A stretch of DNA of 64,000 bases, from contig SVSN01000002.1 in the NCBI GenBank assembly GCA_015064285.1, forward strand, positions 28,407 to 92,406. Direction: 5' to 3'. Below, one piece after another: positions 15,945 to 25,329 of the stretch. The notes beneath the pieces are model-generated. The model had not been told where the DNA came from. It was given only the letters and a program-made list of their open reading frames with translations, and did not search any database. A program made the translations under genes and the position numbers. The stretch is from Oscillospiraceae bacterium (GTDB lineage: Bacteria > Bacillota > Clostridia > Oscillospirales > CAG-272). Position 1 is the stretch's first letter. Each line of letters starts with the position of its first letter.

Positions 15945-16958
15945 TTAGTCTGCCTGTTCCGAGGAACGATAGATATCTTCGATGATCTGTATGGATTTTT
16001 TGCCTTCCGCGGCATCCATAACCAGTGCTTCCCTGCCCTGAACAGCATGGATCAGATTGGCAATCTGCCGGGCATGCATGGTACAGTCTGAAAATTCCGG
16101 AACACTGTATGTATTGACATTCTGCTCCTCTTCCCGGCTGCAGTCTATGGATTCCGTTTCCGTCAGCAGTTTGCGGATCTTATTTTCCCGCAGAACAACA
16201 TACCCTTTATCGCCATGAATCTCCAGCTGTCTGGGGAAACCCGGATAGGTACAGGTGGAAGCTTCCACAGTTCCCAGGGCACCGTTTTCAAATGCCAGCA
16301 GTGCCGCCGCCGTGTCTTCTACTTCCACAGCGTGGGAACGGGTGGTGATCTTTCCCTTCAGCACTCTGGGCTGTCCCGCGATATACTGCAGCAGGTCGAT
16401 CCCGTGGATCCCCTGATTCATCAGTGCCCCCCCGCCTTCGAAATCCTTTCTGCCTCTCCAGCTGCTGGCAGAAAAATATTCCGGACTGCGCCAGTACTGC
16501 ATCCGCAGGGAAACAAACGAGATATTGCCGAATGCATTTTCTTCCATCAGCTTCCGTATCCGGAGCACATCTTCCGAAAAACGCAGCTGGGAAATCACCG
16601 TCAGCAGACACTGGTTCCGGCAGGCCGCTTCCACCACCAGATCCGCTTCGGCTGTGTTCAGTGCCATGGGCTTTTCCAGCACCACGTGTTTCTGGTGTTC
16701 CAATGCTTTTATAGCATTGGCAGCGTGATACCGGCTGGGAGTACAGATGCACACAACATCGATTTCCGGTGCGCGCAGCATATCCTCAAAGGTATCATAC
16801 ACCCGGATTCCGTTTTTTTCAGCAAACCTGGCTGCATTTTCTCTGGAAACATCGGCAGCTCCCACAAGCTGTGCTTCCGGTATCTGACGTATGGCTGCAG
16901 CATGGGTGGAAGCGATCATACCGCATCCGAGAATTCCGAAAGAAAATGTCGTTTTCAT
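15945..16958 (-). CDS. Gfo/Idh/MocA-family oxidoreductase
   Basis: 337 aa NAD(P)-dependent sugar or cyclitol dehydrogenase, cytosolic. The Rossmann motif FGILGCGMIASTHAAAI opens the protein, and VVLEKPMALNTAEAD (about 94-108) carries the EKP Lys typical of the family. GGGALMNQGIHGIDLLQYIAG holds the Asp/His active-site region. Substrate not readable. ATG at 16958 follows GGAT. It is the second gene of an operon with the SGNH hydrolase (4 nt gap), suggesting that deacylated sugars are then oxidised. Confidence 0.85.
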   Translation of the reverse strand: MKTTFSFGILGCGMIASTHAAAIRQIPEAQLVGAADVSRENAARFAEKNGIRVYDTFEDMLRAPEIDVVCICTPSRYHAANAIKALEHQKHVVLEKPMALNTAEADLVVEAACRNQCLLTVISQLRFSEDVLRIRKLMEENAFGNISFVSLRMQYWRSPEYFSASSWRGRKDFEGGGALMNQGIHGIDLLQYIAGQPRVLKGKITTRSHAVEVEDTAAALLAFENGALGTVEASTCTYPGFPRQLEIHGDKGYVVLRENKIRKLLTETESIDCSREEEQNVNTYSVPEFSDCTMHARQIANLIHAVQGREALVMDAAEGKKSIQIIEDIYRSSEQAD

Positions 16959-16962
16959 ACAA

Positions 16963-17955
16963 TCATCCTTTGTTTTGTTTGATGGCGTACAGAAGCTGAT
17001 TGGCAAAAATTGCAGAACCGGCTTCATTGAAATGGGTATAGTCGTCAAAGAAGAGATATTTCAGATCCGGGATCAGCGGCTTGCCGGAAATGACCGGAAT
17101 CCCATAAGACCGGCTTATGGAAGACAGTCCGTCACAGTAAGGCTGCATCCGCTGCCAGTAGGCTTCACTGCAGTCCCCTTTGGGAGAAAAGTCCGGCAGA
17201 ATACAGTACTTTTCCGCTGCGGGGTACAGGCTGCAGAGCTTCCGGATCCAGGCGTCTGCCAGTGCGAAACCGGTTTCGTTATCCGGTGTTTTTCCGATAT
17301 CGTTGCAGCCGTATTCAATAAAAATGGTGTCCGGCTGACAATCCGTTTCGGCAGGCAGGCTGTCCGCCTCAAAGATCATGGATCCTATCCCTCTGTTCAG
17401 GTATTCCGCTTCCATATGCATGGCAACAGGCAGGAACCAGGAGAGAGACGGGGTGGGGATATAGGCGGACTGGGTAATGGAATCCCCGTAAAAGAGAATC
17501 TGTCTGCTTTTTTGTTCCACAGGAACCGCATTGCCCAGACAGAACCGGTCCAGCAGGACAACGCTGCCGTTGGTAAAATATATCTGTATCCGGGAAGGAG
17601 ACTCCTTCTGTCTGATATAGGAAACCGTCACAGTATCTGTAATATTGGGGTCGATCCGGTAATTGGCGGCAAAAACACCGTCTTCCCAGATATCAAACCC
17701 GCTTCCGATCACATAAAGCCCTTTTTCCCGGTACAGACGATATGTAAAGGAAATCTCCGGCGCATCGGTGATACAGTCCAGATAGATTCCGGCCGGAGCA
17801 TGGCTTCTTACAAAATCCGTATCGCTCCGTTCCCTGTAGTATGCCAGCTGGTCGGGCGTAAAACGGGAAAAGCCGGTATACCCTTCCAATGTATAGGTTC
17901 CGCAGCAGCCATGCAGATAGGGTAAAACTTCCCCTGATGTCAGAAAATGTGTCAT
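16963..17955 (-). CDS. SGNH/GDSL hydrolase with N-terminal beta domain
   Basis: 330 aa. The C-terminal two-thirds is an SGNH esterase: ILFYGDSITQSAY (block I, Ser), IEYGCNDIG (block III, GxND), and DDYTHFNEAG with the DxxH pair. The N-terminal part looks like the jelly-roll found in carbohydrate-esterase family 2-like and similar proteins. No signal peptide, so cytosolic. It probably removes acetyl or other acyl groups from oligosaccharides. GGGGAG supports the ATG at 17955 rather than an ATG six codons earlier. Operon with the following Gfo/Idh gene. Confidence 0.8.
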   Translation of the reverse strand: MTHFLTSGEVLPYLHGCCGTYTLEGYTGFSRFTPDQLAYYRERSDTDFVRSHAPAGIYLDCITDAPEISFTYRLYREKGLYVIGSGFDIWEDGVFAANYRIDPNITDTVTVSYIRQKESPSRIQIYFTNGSVVLLDRFCLGNAVPVEQKSRQILFYGDSITQSAYIPTPSLSWFLPVAMHMEAEYLNRGIGSMIFEADSLPAETDCQPDTIFIEYGCNDIGKTPDNETGFALADAWIRKLCSLYPAAEKYCILPDFSPKGDCSEAYWQRMQPYCDGLSSISRSYGIPVISGKPLIPDLKYLFFDDYTHFNEAGSAIFANQLLYAIKQNKG

Positions 17956-17982
17956 AAACATCTCCCCATCCAATATTTTACG

Positions 17983-18020
17983 AAAAAAAGGGAAGCAGAA
18001 GCCGTCCTCCTGCCTCCCTT
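17983..18020 (-). terminator. Strong terminator after DegT gene
   Basis: On the minus strand AAGGGAGGCAG pairs with CTGCTTCCCTT, then TTTTT. It lies directly after the aminotransferase gene. Confidence 0.85.
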
Positions 18021-18035
18021 GTGTTCCTCATGGGA

Positions 18036-19370
18036 TTATTGATTTTCGGTACCGTACCAGCGGCCGCCCTGGTCTTCCTTGGGCGTGTTCGGCAGCTTGG
18101 CGTCATCCAGCAGCTGTTCGTAGTTTTCGATTACCTTGCGGAATACAGCAACATACTTGTCGATCCATTCCTTATCGAAATGCTTGAACCACGGCACGTT
18201 GAAGCAGGCGATCTGTTCGGAGGGAGCGCAGAGATTATCTTCTGCTCTTACATCGTGGTCGTTATATACGATACGGGAGGGCTTGCCTTCGTTGCGCAGG
18301 TCAAAGGTCTTGAAGAAGGGGTGGTTGTGGAGGCAGAAGTTCCCGCCGCTCCAGCATCCGGAATACCCTTCCGCGCGGATGGCTTCGCAGAACCGGCTGA
18401 CGGACAGTCCGCCCAGTTCTTCCGGACGGTAGCCGCCCTGTGCACTGTACCAGCCGGCCATGTTGGAACCGGTGGATTCGTCAACACGGATGGCGTAAAT
18501 GCCCGGCAGACCTTCCAGCTGATCCCAGAAGTAGTTCATAGCCTTGCGGATTTCGGCGCAGCGCTGGTCGTAATACTTCAGCTGTACTCTTGCCAGTGCG
18601 GAGCAGAGCTGGTTGGCTCTTCCCTTGGCACCGCCCAGAGCGATGTGGAAGTAATCCTTCAGGCTGTCGGTTTCCTTGATGTAGCTTGCGTTGTTCCGTT
18701 CGTAGTGACCGAAGGCCATGGCGCGTTCGTAGATCTCTCTGTTATCGGTAACCAGAACACCCAGTTCCCCGGCGGCAAAGGACTTACCGCTCATCAGGGA
18801 CATAGCGGCAACGTCACCGAAGGTACCAACCTTCTTGCCCTTGTACATACCGCCCTGTGCATGGGAAACGTCTTCGATAACCTTCAGGTTATGCTTTCTG
18901 GCGATGGCCATGATCGCGTCCATATCGCAGGGGTAGGCGAAGTAGTGAACCACTACGATAGCCTTGGTGCGGGGAGTGATGCAGCGTTCGATATCGGCGG
19001 GATCCATGCTCAGCATTTCATTGATGTTGCAGAACACGGCGGATGCACCGAAGTTGATCGCCTGAGACACGCTGCCCCAGTAGGTCTTGGTGGGACAAAT
19101 GATTTCGTCACCGTTGCCCAGACCGATGGCAAACATAGCGGAAGTCAGTGCCATGGTACCGTTGCAGTACGCGATGGCGTATTCTCTGCCCTGCCATGCG
19201 GCAAATTCTTCCTGGAACTTTTCGGTAATGTCGGTACCGGAGAATTTATTGTTATAGACTACTTCCATGGCGGCGTCATAGTCTTCCTGTCCCATAATAG
19301 GCCATTTGAACAGTTCAGCGGGCTGTTCGGCGATGACGGGGGTTCCGCCCAGTAATGCGAGTTTTTCCAT
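18036..19370 (-). CDS. DegT/DnrJ/EryC1/StrS-family aminotransferase
   Basis: 444 aa PLP enzyme that usually aminates keto-sugars. Family features: FSGTDITEKFQEEFAAW near residue 42, CNGTMALTSAMFAIGLGNGDEI (substrate/PLP loop), VIEDVSHAQGG with the PLP-binding Asp, and AMSLMSGKSFAAGELGVLV with the Schiff-base Lys (about 200). The C-terminus continues about 60 residues past the usual 370-390, ending Gly/Arg-rich. The product could be an amino-sugar or an AHBA-like compound; neighbours do not decide. ATG at 19370 follows GGAGG. Confidence 0.85.
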   Translation of the reverse strand: MEKLALLGGTPVIAEQPAELFKWPIMGQEDYDAAMEVVYNNKFSGTDITEKFQEEFAAWQGREYAIAYCNGTMALTSAMFAIGLGNGDEIICPTKTYWGSVSQAINFGASAVFCNINEMLSMDPADIERCITPRTKAIVVVHYFAYPCDMDAIMAIARKHNLKVIEDVSHAQGGMYKGKKVGTFGDVAAMSLMSGKSFAAGELGVLVTDNREIYERAMAFGHYERNNASYIKETDSLKDYFHIALGGAKGRANQLCSALARVQLKYYDQRCAEIRKAMNYFWDQLEGLPGIYAIRVDESTGSNMAGWYSAQGGYRPEELGGLSVSRFCEAIRAEGYSGCWSGGNFCLHNHPFFKTFDLRNEGKPSRIVYNDHDVRAEDNLCAPSEQIACFNVPWFKHFDKEWIDKYVAVFRKVIENYEQLLDDAKLPNTPKEDQGGRWYGTENQ

Positions 19371-19474
19371 GTTATGTTCCTCCTGTGCTGTATACGGCAC
19401 GGCCGACAGGCATTTTTGTGCAGCCCGTTTTCCTGCTGCAGCCCATACTCCCGGCTTATACATCTGTTATTTGT

Positions 19475-19503
19475 ATTATACCATTCTCCGGCATTTCTGT
19501 GAA
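19475..19503 (-). promoter_or_regulatory. SigA-type promoter for DegT gene
   Basis: Minus strand TTCACA, 17 nt, TATAAT, about 105 nt upstream of the start. Confidence 0.65.
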
Positions 19504-19528
19504 TGCAGGATTTTGCGCATCCATTGGA

Positions 19529-20428
19529 TTATCTTGCTCTTTTTTCAGCATCCTTCCTGTTTTCCCGATAGCGGCTGGGAGATACGTGCATGTAATTCTT
19601 GAAGCATCTGCTGAAGTACGCCTCATCCTCGTATCCCACCGCATAGGCAATATCGGTGATGGACACCGTGTCGTTCTCCAGCAGAGCAGCCGCTTTATGG
19701 ATCCGGAACTGGTTCAGATAGGAAACCGGTGTATACCCGGTCACTTTCTTGAACAGTCTGCTGAAGTGGAACGGGCTGAGAGAACAGGCTGCCGCCAGTG
19801 TTTCCACCCGAATTTCCTGTTTATAATACTGCTGCATGTAGGCAATCGCCGGCTGTATTTTTTCTATGTACTTCCGGTTTTCCGGCATGATCGGCTGGTT
19901 TTCCTTGGCCTGTTCCCGCATCAGCAGCGTCAGCAGCACATACAGATGTCCCATGGCCGCCATCTCATATGCGGGGCGCTGGGCATCCAGCTCTTCAAAC
20001 AGCCGCATGAAAGCATGTTTCAGTTCCTCGCTGCCGCGGATCAGATTGTGGAAGGCGGTTTTTCCTTCCTGAACCATCACCAGTTCCCGGCAGCAGTATG
20101 TGTTCACCAGCTGTTCCAGAGAGATCATCAGCAGATGATACACAGGTTCCGTGTCGCCATACTGGCGGATCCCATGCAGTTCTCCGGAATTGATCAGTAC
20201 GATATCCCCCTCCTCGGCAATAAAAATTTTCGGACCGCAGATGATCTCCGCTTTGCCCTTCAGAAACAACTTGATTTCCACCTGCTCATGCCACCGCGGC
20301 AACTCCAGGTTGTCTGTCGGATCCTGATACAGCGGTTTGGCGATGGAATACAAAAAAGGCAGATACCGGACACTGTTCTGGGTATTCCGGTATATATTCT
20401 CATAATCGCTGCTGTTTTTCTGCTGCAT
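19529..20428 (-). CDS. AraC-family transcriptional regulator
   Basis: 299 aa. The N-terminal cupin-like sensing domain includes LELPRWHEQVEIKLFLKG and GDIVLINSGELHGI, the usual ligand-binding barrel. The C-terminal 100 residues form two helix-turn-helices: RVETLAAACSLSPFHFSRLF and VSITDIAYAVGYEDEAYFSR followed by the FKNYMHVSPSRYR signature. It probably senses a sugar and controls neighbouring glycan genes; the target is unknown. The ATG at 20428 follows GAGGAG. A small gene and a consensus promoter lie upstream on the same strand and may drive it. Confidence 0.9.
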   Translation of the reverse strand: MQQKNSSDYENIYRNTQNSVRYLPFLYSIAKPLYQDPTDNLELPRWHEQVEIKLFLKGKAEIICGPKIFIAEEGDIVLINSGELHGIRQYGDTEPVYHLLMISLEQLVNTYCCRELVMVQEGKTAFHNLIRGSEELKHAFMRLFEELDAQRPAYEMAAMGHLYVLLTLLMREQAKENQPIMPENRKYIEKIQPAIAYMQQYYKQEIRVETLAAACSLSPFHFSRLFKKVTGYTPVSYLNQFRIHKAAALLENDTVSITDIAYAVGYEDEAYFSRCFKNYMHVSPSRYRENRKDAEKRAR

Positions 20429-20544
20429 ATCATCACTCCTCGTCACAGTATCGGTATATTTCTCAGTGCATATCAGCTCTTATGGCCATTATATCACATT
20501 CAAATGTTTTGGGGAACCGTAAAAAATGAAAATTACGGAAATGT

Positions 20545-20718
20545 TCAGAACCGGAAATCCAGAACGGCACTGTCCGTACCATCGGTGACATGGAGAACTG
20601 CATCTTTGTTGTGAATCAGCCGGAATATGGCGGCATCCCCATACAAATCTCTGGAAAGATCGACGCTGAGCAATTTTTCTCCGGCAGCTTCCCGTCCGGC
20701 AATAAATTCTTCCTGCAT
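20545..20718 (-). CDS. 57-aa small protein, promoter-bearing
   Basis: A short frame of 57 codons beginning MQEEFIAGREAAGEKLL and ending VLDFRF. AAGGA lies 10 nt before the ATG, and TTGACA-17-TATACT lies about 60 nt further up. After the start the codon usage looks like that of neighbours. No signal peptide or membrane segment. It could be a genuine small protein, or the N-terminal stump of a larger deleted gene. A weak hairpin (CCGTAA/TTACGG) follows the stop, then the araC-type regulator after about 115 nt. Confidence 0.5.
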   Translation of the reverse strand: MQEEFIAGREAAGEKLLSVDLSRDLYGDAAIFRLIHNKDAVLHVTDGTDSAVLDFRF

Positions 20719-20775
20719 GGACAAGCATTCCTTTCTGTGGCTGCAGTACTTGTGTTACAGCAGTATATTACAGAT

Positions 20776-20804
20776 AGTATACCGCGCGACGGGTGTTCTG
20801 TCAA
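20776..20804 (-). promoter_or_regulatory. SigA promoter for small gene/AraC
   Basis: Minus strand TTGACA, 17 nt, TATACT; one mismatch from consensus. It reads the 57-aa gene and possibly the AraC regulator. Confidence 0.8.
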
Positions 20805-20863
20805 GATATACGGAACAATTCCCGGTTTTCTCAAAATATTTTTGCATTTTCACCCGTTTCGCA

Positions 20864-20892
20864 TTGCTTTGAGAGAATATTCCTGCTATAAT
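20864..20892 (+). promoter_or_regulatory. SigA-type promoter
   Basis: TTGCTT, 17 nt, TATAAT, about 30 nt upstream of the GH63-like gene. Confidence 0.65.
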
Positions 20893-20922
20893 AAAAGAAA
20901 AAATATTTCACAGGAGTTTCCC

Positions 20923-22146
20923 ATGACAAATACCGATAAAATCCGTGAGATCTGTCAGGCTGCCTCCGACAGAATCCGTCAGATCCACATCTCCTGCTTC
21001 AAGGATATGGATAAACCGCTGTTTCGGATATCCGATCAGTACCCGGGACTGTGGATGGAACATGTTTACGATTCGATCCTCTTTGCCTCCATGGAGCCGG
21101 AATATGTGTATCTCGCCGAAAACGCCGTGAATCTGTTCATGGACAGACAGACGGAGGAAGGGCAGCTTCCCTTTGCCATCATGGACGGCAGCAAGCATCC
21201 CGGCGGTTCCGTTGTCTGCTACTGGCAGATTCAGGAATGCGTTTCCTTTTACACCCTTTGTCTGGAAGTATACCGGATGAACCGGGATCAGGCCTTTCTG
21301 GAAAAAGCCTATACCTCCGGAAAAAAATGGGATGCCTGGCTCCGCAGATACCGGATGACGACCGGCCGGGGACTGATCGAGCTGTTTTTCGGCTTTGATA
21401 CCGGCCATGACAACAGCGGCAGACTGCACGGTATTGCCTGCCACGGGAATTACAGCATAAACGGTGTTGTCCAGAATGCCGGTACGCTGCCGCCGGACGA
21501 TGGGATCACCCCGATTCTGGCGGTGGATATGAACGCCAATTTCTATCACAACGAACGTTCGCTGGCAGAAATGGCCCGTATTCTCGGAAAAACGGATGAA
21601 GCAGAAGCCTGGGAAGCCTCGGCAGCCGCTGTCAAGGAAAAGCTTTTTGCCCACTGCTGGAACGAAGAAGACGCTTTCTTTTATGATGTTGACCGGATGG
21701 GGAACCAGCGGAAATACAAATCCAGCACGATCTTCCACCTGTTCCTGGAAAAAGTCCTGGATCCTGTCCAGGACCGCGAAATCATCGACCGGATCTACAG
21801 AGAACACATCAAAAATCCCGCAGAATTCTGGACGCCGTATCCTTTCCCTTCCATGGCAGTCAACGATCCCTCCTGCGAAGGACATCCGGATTTCAACTGC
21901 TGGGGATATTACACCCAGGGGCTGATTGTGCTGCGCTGCATCCGCTGGATGGACGACTACGGCTGGAGCGGTGATATGGACTACATCTGCGAAAAATGGC
22001 TGGAAACCTGGACAGAGCATTTTGACACCATCAAACTGGCCCAGGAGATCGACCCCATCACCGGCGTTCCCACCCGTTCTTCCCAGTGGTATTCCAGCTG
22101 CATGCTGGGGTATCTGTACGCAGCCCGCAGACTGAACATTGTGTGA
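20923..22146 (+). CDS. GH63/MGH1-like six-hairpin glycosidase
   Basis: 407 aa, no signal peptide. An (alpha/alpha)6-barrel protein resembling the mannosylglycerate-hydrolase-like/GH63 group. Recognisable segments are FFGFDTGHDNSGR, PILAVDMNANFYHNERSLAEMA, EDAFFYDVD and WTPYPFPSMAVND, then FNCWGYYTQGLIVLRC near the end. Acidic residues in FDTGHD and DAFFYD are candidate catalytic groups. Likely a cytosolic exo-acting alpha-glycosidase. Start fixed by CAGGAG upstream of the ATG; the frame is open further upstream but that crosses the promoter. The heparinase-like gene follows after 144 nt. Confidence 0.7.
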   Translation: MTNTDKIREICQAASDRIRQIHISCFKDMDKPLFRISDQYPGLWMEHVYDSILFASMEPEYVYLAENAVNLFMDRQTEEGQLPFAIMDGSKHPGGSVVCYWQIQECVSFYTLCLEVYRMNRDQAFLEKAYTSGKKWDAWLRRYRMTTGRGLIELFFGFDTGHDNSGRLHGIACHGNYSINGVVQNAGTLPPDDGITPILAVDMNANFYHNERSLAEMARILGKTDEAEAWEASAAAVKEKLFAHCWNEEDAFFYDVDRMGNQRKYKSSTIFHLFLEKVLDPVQDREIIDRIYREHIKNPAEFWTPYPFPSMAVNDPSCEGHPDFNCWGYYTQGLIVLRCIRWMDDYGWSGDMDYICEKWLETWTEHFDTIKLAQEIDPITGVPTRSSQWYSSCMLGYLYAARRLNIV

Positions 22147-22290
22147 TGGCTGTTCCCCCTGTTTTCTTCGCACAAAACCATTGCGGACACCGCTTTTCCG
22201 GACGGCAGCAGATGCCTTCGCCGGAAATATTCCCGATAAAAACCTGTCTCATCCCGAATACTATACCTACTGCTGAAAAGGAGCCAGCCT

Positions 22291-24252
22291 ATGATATCTT
22301 CCCCTTACCGTATCCCCACACTTGTACCGCCGGCGGAACATCCCCGTGTCATGCTCCGTCGCCGGGATTTTGACCGGATCAGAACCAATATGCAGCTGGA
22401 AGAATGCCGGAGAGAATATGCTCTGTGGTGCAAACTGCGGGACATGGATTTTTCCGCTTTTGAAGAAGTGCTCAGCACCGGTGTGTACCACAGCCTTGTC
22501 TGCATCGTTCTGGAAGCCAAGACTCTGGATGCACTGCTGCGGGACGATGCGGATCAGGCAAAAGAACTGATCACCGTCGCGCTCCGTCTGTCCGGGAATT
22601 ACGATCCCAACAGCGATAAGCTTATGAAAGCCCGCTTCGGAGGACATATTGTCAACACCTGTGCCATCTGTTACGACTGGCTGTACCCGTATATGACCGA
22701 AGACCAGAAGCAGCAGATGATCGCCAACTGCGAAACCATTCTCTCCACCACCCTGGAAATGGGGTATCCGCCGGTGAAACAGTCTCCCATCGGTTCCCAT
22801 GCAGCGGAAGCTCAGCTTTTACGTGACTGCATGAGCTTCGCCATTGCTGTATATGATGAACGGCCGGATATCTACAATTTCTGTGCCGGCAGAATTTTTG
22901 AGGAATATGTGCCTACCTACAAGCTCTTTTTCCAGTCCCGTTACCCTCTGCAGGGACCTGCATACGGCGGATACCGGTACTGTTTCGCGGCATGGTGCCA
23001 GCTTCTCTTTGAAGCCATGAGCGGTGAAAAGGTCTTTGACGACAATCTGGAAAACATGTGCGAATCCCTGTTCTATCTGCTTCGTCCCGACGGGGAATAT
23101 ATGCGCATCGCAGACGATTTCAACGAAAGCAAAGGCAAAAACAGCTATACCAACCGGTCTCCCGCCACAGTCCCCATGTTCTTCGCCGGTGCGCTGACCG
23201 GGCTGGATATGTACCGTTCTCATTACTTCAACCATTTCCACCCTCTGTTCCTGGTACCGGACAAATACGGCAGAGACTATTATACAGACGGTTCTTTCAG
23301 CGAAAGCATGCTGTCTCCCACGGTATTTCTGGTGTTCAACCGGTTCACACCGCCGCAGCCTGCCACTACCCTGCCTGCCGCACGCTTTTTCGGTACCCCC
23401 GCCGGTATCACTCTGTACAAAAAGGACGACACCCTGCTGATCATGAAGATCGGCGAACGGTTCTCCACGGCACATGACCACTATGACTGCGGCCATTTTG
23501 AAATCTATCACAAGGGAATTCTGGCGTCCGACAGCGGTTACTACGACTGGTTCGGCTGCGAACATCACTACAACTACCTGAACCGAACCTATGCCCACAA
23601 CTGTCTGACCATATCCGATCCTGCCAAAATCGGAACCACCATTCCCTTCTGGGGCAGACCGGACGCCGTATATGACGGAGGCCAGCTGATCCTGAACGCC
23701 AGCTGGGAAGTACCGGATCTGGAAACCATGGAACGGGATTACCGCCGCGGGGTGGTGCTGTCCCATACGGAGAGTGAGGATCTTGTGGAGATCACAGGGG
23801 ATCTGACCGTTCCGTACCGGGAAACCTGCGAAAAATATATCCGCTCCATGACCTTTGTGCCCGGGGAAGAACAATGCGGCGTTTTCACGGTGCGGGATAC
23901 GCTGACCACCCTGGACGAAAACTACATCAAGCAATTCCATCTCCACTGCCAGACCGAACCTGTCATGACCGGAGACCGGCAGTTCGAGATCCGGAACGGC
24001 GGCGGCAGGCTGATCTGTACCGTACTGGAACCGGCAAACTGCTCTATCGAGTTCATCGGCGGCAAGGACAACGAATTCTCTCTGAATGGCATCAACCATC
24101 CCAGAAACGAAAAAAGCCTTCACAATACCGCTGAAAACGCCAACAAGAATTTTGAGGACGAAGGTGGCTGGGGCAGAATCACCATCACAGCTCTGGACAG
24201 AAAAAAAGAGGATACCTTCCTCGTCCGTTTCGTCATCTGCGACAACGAATAA
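22291..24252 (+). CDS. Heparinase II/III-like polysaccharide lyase
   Basis: 653 aa, no signal peptide. The N-terminal half is an alpha-toroid (HPRVMLRRRDFDRIR, then FGGHIVNTCAICYDWLYPYM). The C-terminal half is the heparinase II/III beta-domain with AHDHYDCGHFEIYHKGILA and YYDWFGCEHHYNYLNRTYAH, containing the His/Tyr residues expected for the lyase site and metal. It would cleave uronic-acid glycosides by beta-elimination, probably on imported oligosaccharides. AAGGAG before the ATG. Follows the GH63-like gene in the same direction. Confidence 0.8.
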   Translation: MISSPYRIPTLVPPAEHPRVMLRRRDFDRIRTNMQLEECRREYALWCKLRDMDFSAFEEVLSTGVYHSLVCIVLEAKTLDALLRDDADQAKELITVALRLSGNYDPNSDKLMKARFGGHIVNTCAICYDWLYPYMTEDQKQQMIANCETILSTTLEMGYPPVKQSPIGSHAAEAQLLRDCMSFAIAVYDERPDIYNFCAGRIFEEYVPTYKLFFQSRYPLQGPAYGGYRYCFAAWCQLLFEAMSGEKVFDDNLENMCESLFYLLRPDGEYMRIADDFNESKGKNSYTNRSPATVPMFFAGALTGLDMYRSHYFNHFHPLFLVPDKYGRDYYTDGSFSESMLSPTVFLVFNRFTPPQPATTLPAARFFGTPAGITLYKKDDTLLIMKIGERFSTAHDHYDCGHFEIYHKGILASDSGYYDWFGCEHHYNYLNRTYAHNCLTISDPAKIGTTIPFWGRPDAVYDGGQLILNASWEVPDLETMERDYRRGVVLSHTESEDLVEITGDLTVPYRETCEKYIRSMTFVPGEEQCGVFTVRDTLTTLDENYIKQFHLHCQTEPVMTGDRQFEIRNGGGRLICTVLEPANCSIEFIGGKDNEFSLNGINHPRNEKSLHNTAENANKNFEDEGGWGRITITALDRKKEDTFLVRFVICDNE

Positions 24253-24283
24253 ACGATTCCGGTATCCCGTATGCGGATCGTGA

Positions 24284-25327
24284 TTACAGAATATCCTCTT
24301 CCAGAAAATCCTTCAGGCTCTGTACGGTTTTCCCGTTCGGGGCCTGTACTTTTTCCGCACAGACCATAGAATTGAGAATGGCTTCCTCGGTTGCTTCTCC
24401 GGCCGCCCGGAACAGCAGATTGATCTTATCCTCCCGGATACAGGACAGCTGCAGTATCTCCCCTGCATCCCGGGGGATCACATTGGCGGTGGAGAATCCG
24501 ATGAACACTTCTCCGCTGCCGTGTCCGATATAGGAACCCAGTCTGGCAATCCCCACGGAACAGCGTTTGATTACCCGGCGCAGCTGTCTGGCTGTCAGCG
24601 GTACATCGCAGGCCAGAATCACCATAATGGAACCCTTATCGCATTCCTGTTCCGAGATCCAACGGCTGATTTGCTTTCCTGACGGTTTTCCGTCCAGCAT
24701 CAAATCTGCCGTAGAACCGTAATTGGACTGCACCAGGACACCCAGTGTATATGTTTTTCCATCCAGCTCCACCAGCCGGGAAGCCGAACCGATGCCGCCT
24801 TTCAGCCCATAACACTGTGTCCCGGCACCGGCGCCCACGTTTCCTTCCGCAAAATCCGCAGAAGCCCCGGCAATCGCTTCTCTGACATGGACTGCGGTAA
24901 CGGCCCGGTCGGTTATGGCATTCAGTCCCGCGTCATTGCACTCGCCCACCACCGGATTCACGCTGGCAAGAGCGATGCCGTCTTCGGCACAGCGGTCTAT
25001 CATGTACTGTACAACAGCATCGGACACCATGCCCACGTTCAGGGTATTGGTCAGCGCAATGGGCGTTTCCAGGGTACCCAGTTCGTCGATCTGGATCGTA
25101 CCCGCCGTCTTGCCGAAGCCGTTATGGACATAGGAAGCCGCCACCAGCTTGTCTGCAAAAATATTCCCTTCCATCGGCAGGATCACCGTAACGCCGGTGT
25201 TGTGCGTATCATCACGGATAGTGCTGTGCCCTACCGTAACGCCCGGCACATCGGAAATCTTGTTGCGCTCCCCTTTCGGTATTCTGCCGATCCGGATACC
25301 ATAGTCGGATATACGTTTCTGTTCCAC
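24284..25327 (-). CDS. P1-family (DmpA/BapA-type) peptidase
   Basis: 347 aa N-terminal-nucleophile hydrolase, family S58, acting on N-terminal D- or beta-amino acids of small peptides. NKISDVPGVTVGHSTI is the family opening, ALTNTLNVGMVSDAV and VVGECNDAGLNAI follow, and the self-cleavage site is the Gly-Ser of DKGSIMVILACDVPLTARQL (Ser about residue 233). Expected to mature into two chains. GTG start at 25327, 7 nt after GGGAG; the upstream Gfo/Idh stop lies 2 nt before it, so the pair forms an operon. Confidence 0.88.
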   Translation of the reverse strand: MEQKRISDYGIRIGRIPKGERNKISDVPGVTVGHSTIRDDTHNTGVTVILPMEGNIFADKLVAASYVHNGFGKTAGTIQIDELGTLETPIALTNTLNVGMVSDAVVQYMIDRCAEDGIALASVNPVVGECNDAGLNAITDRAVTAVHVREAIAGASADFAEGNVGAGAGTQCYGLKGGIGSASRLVELDGKTYTLGVLVQSNYGSTADLMLDGKPSGKQISRWISEQECDKGSIMVILACDVPLTARQLRRVIKRCSVGIARLGSYIGHGSGEVFIGFSTANVIPRDAGEILQLSCIREDKINLLFRAAGEATEEAILNSMVCAEKVQAPNGKTVQSLKDFLEEDIL

Positions 25328-25329
25328 TG

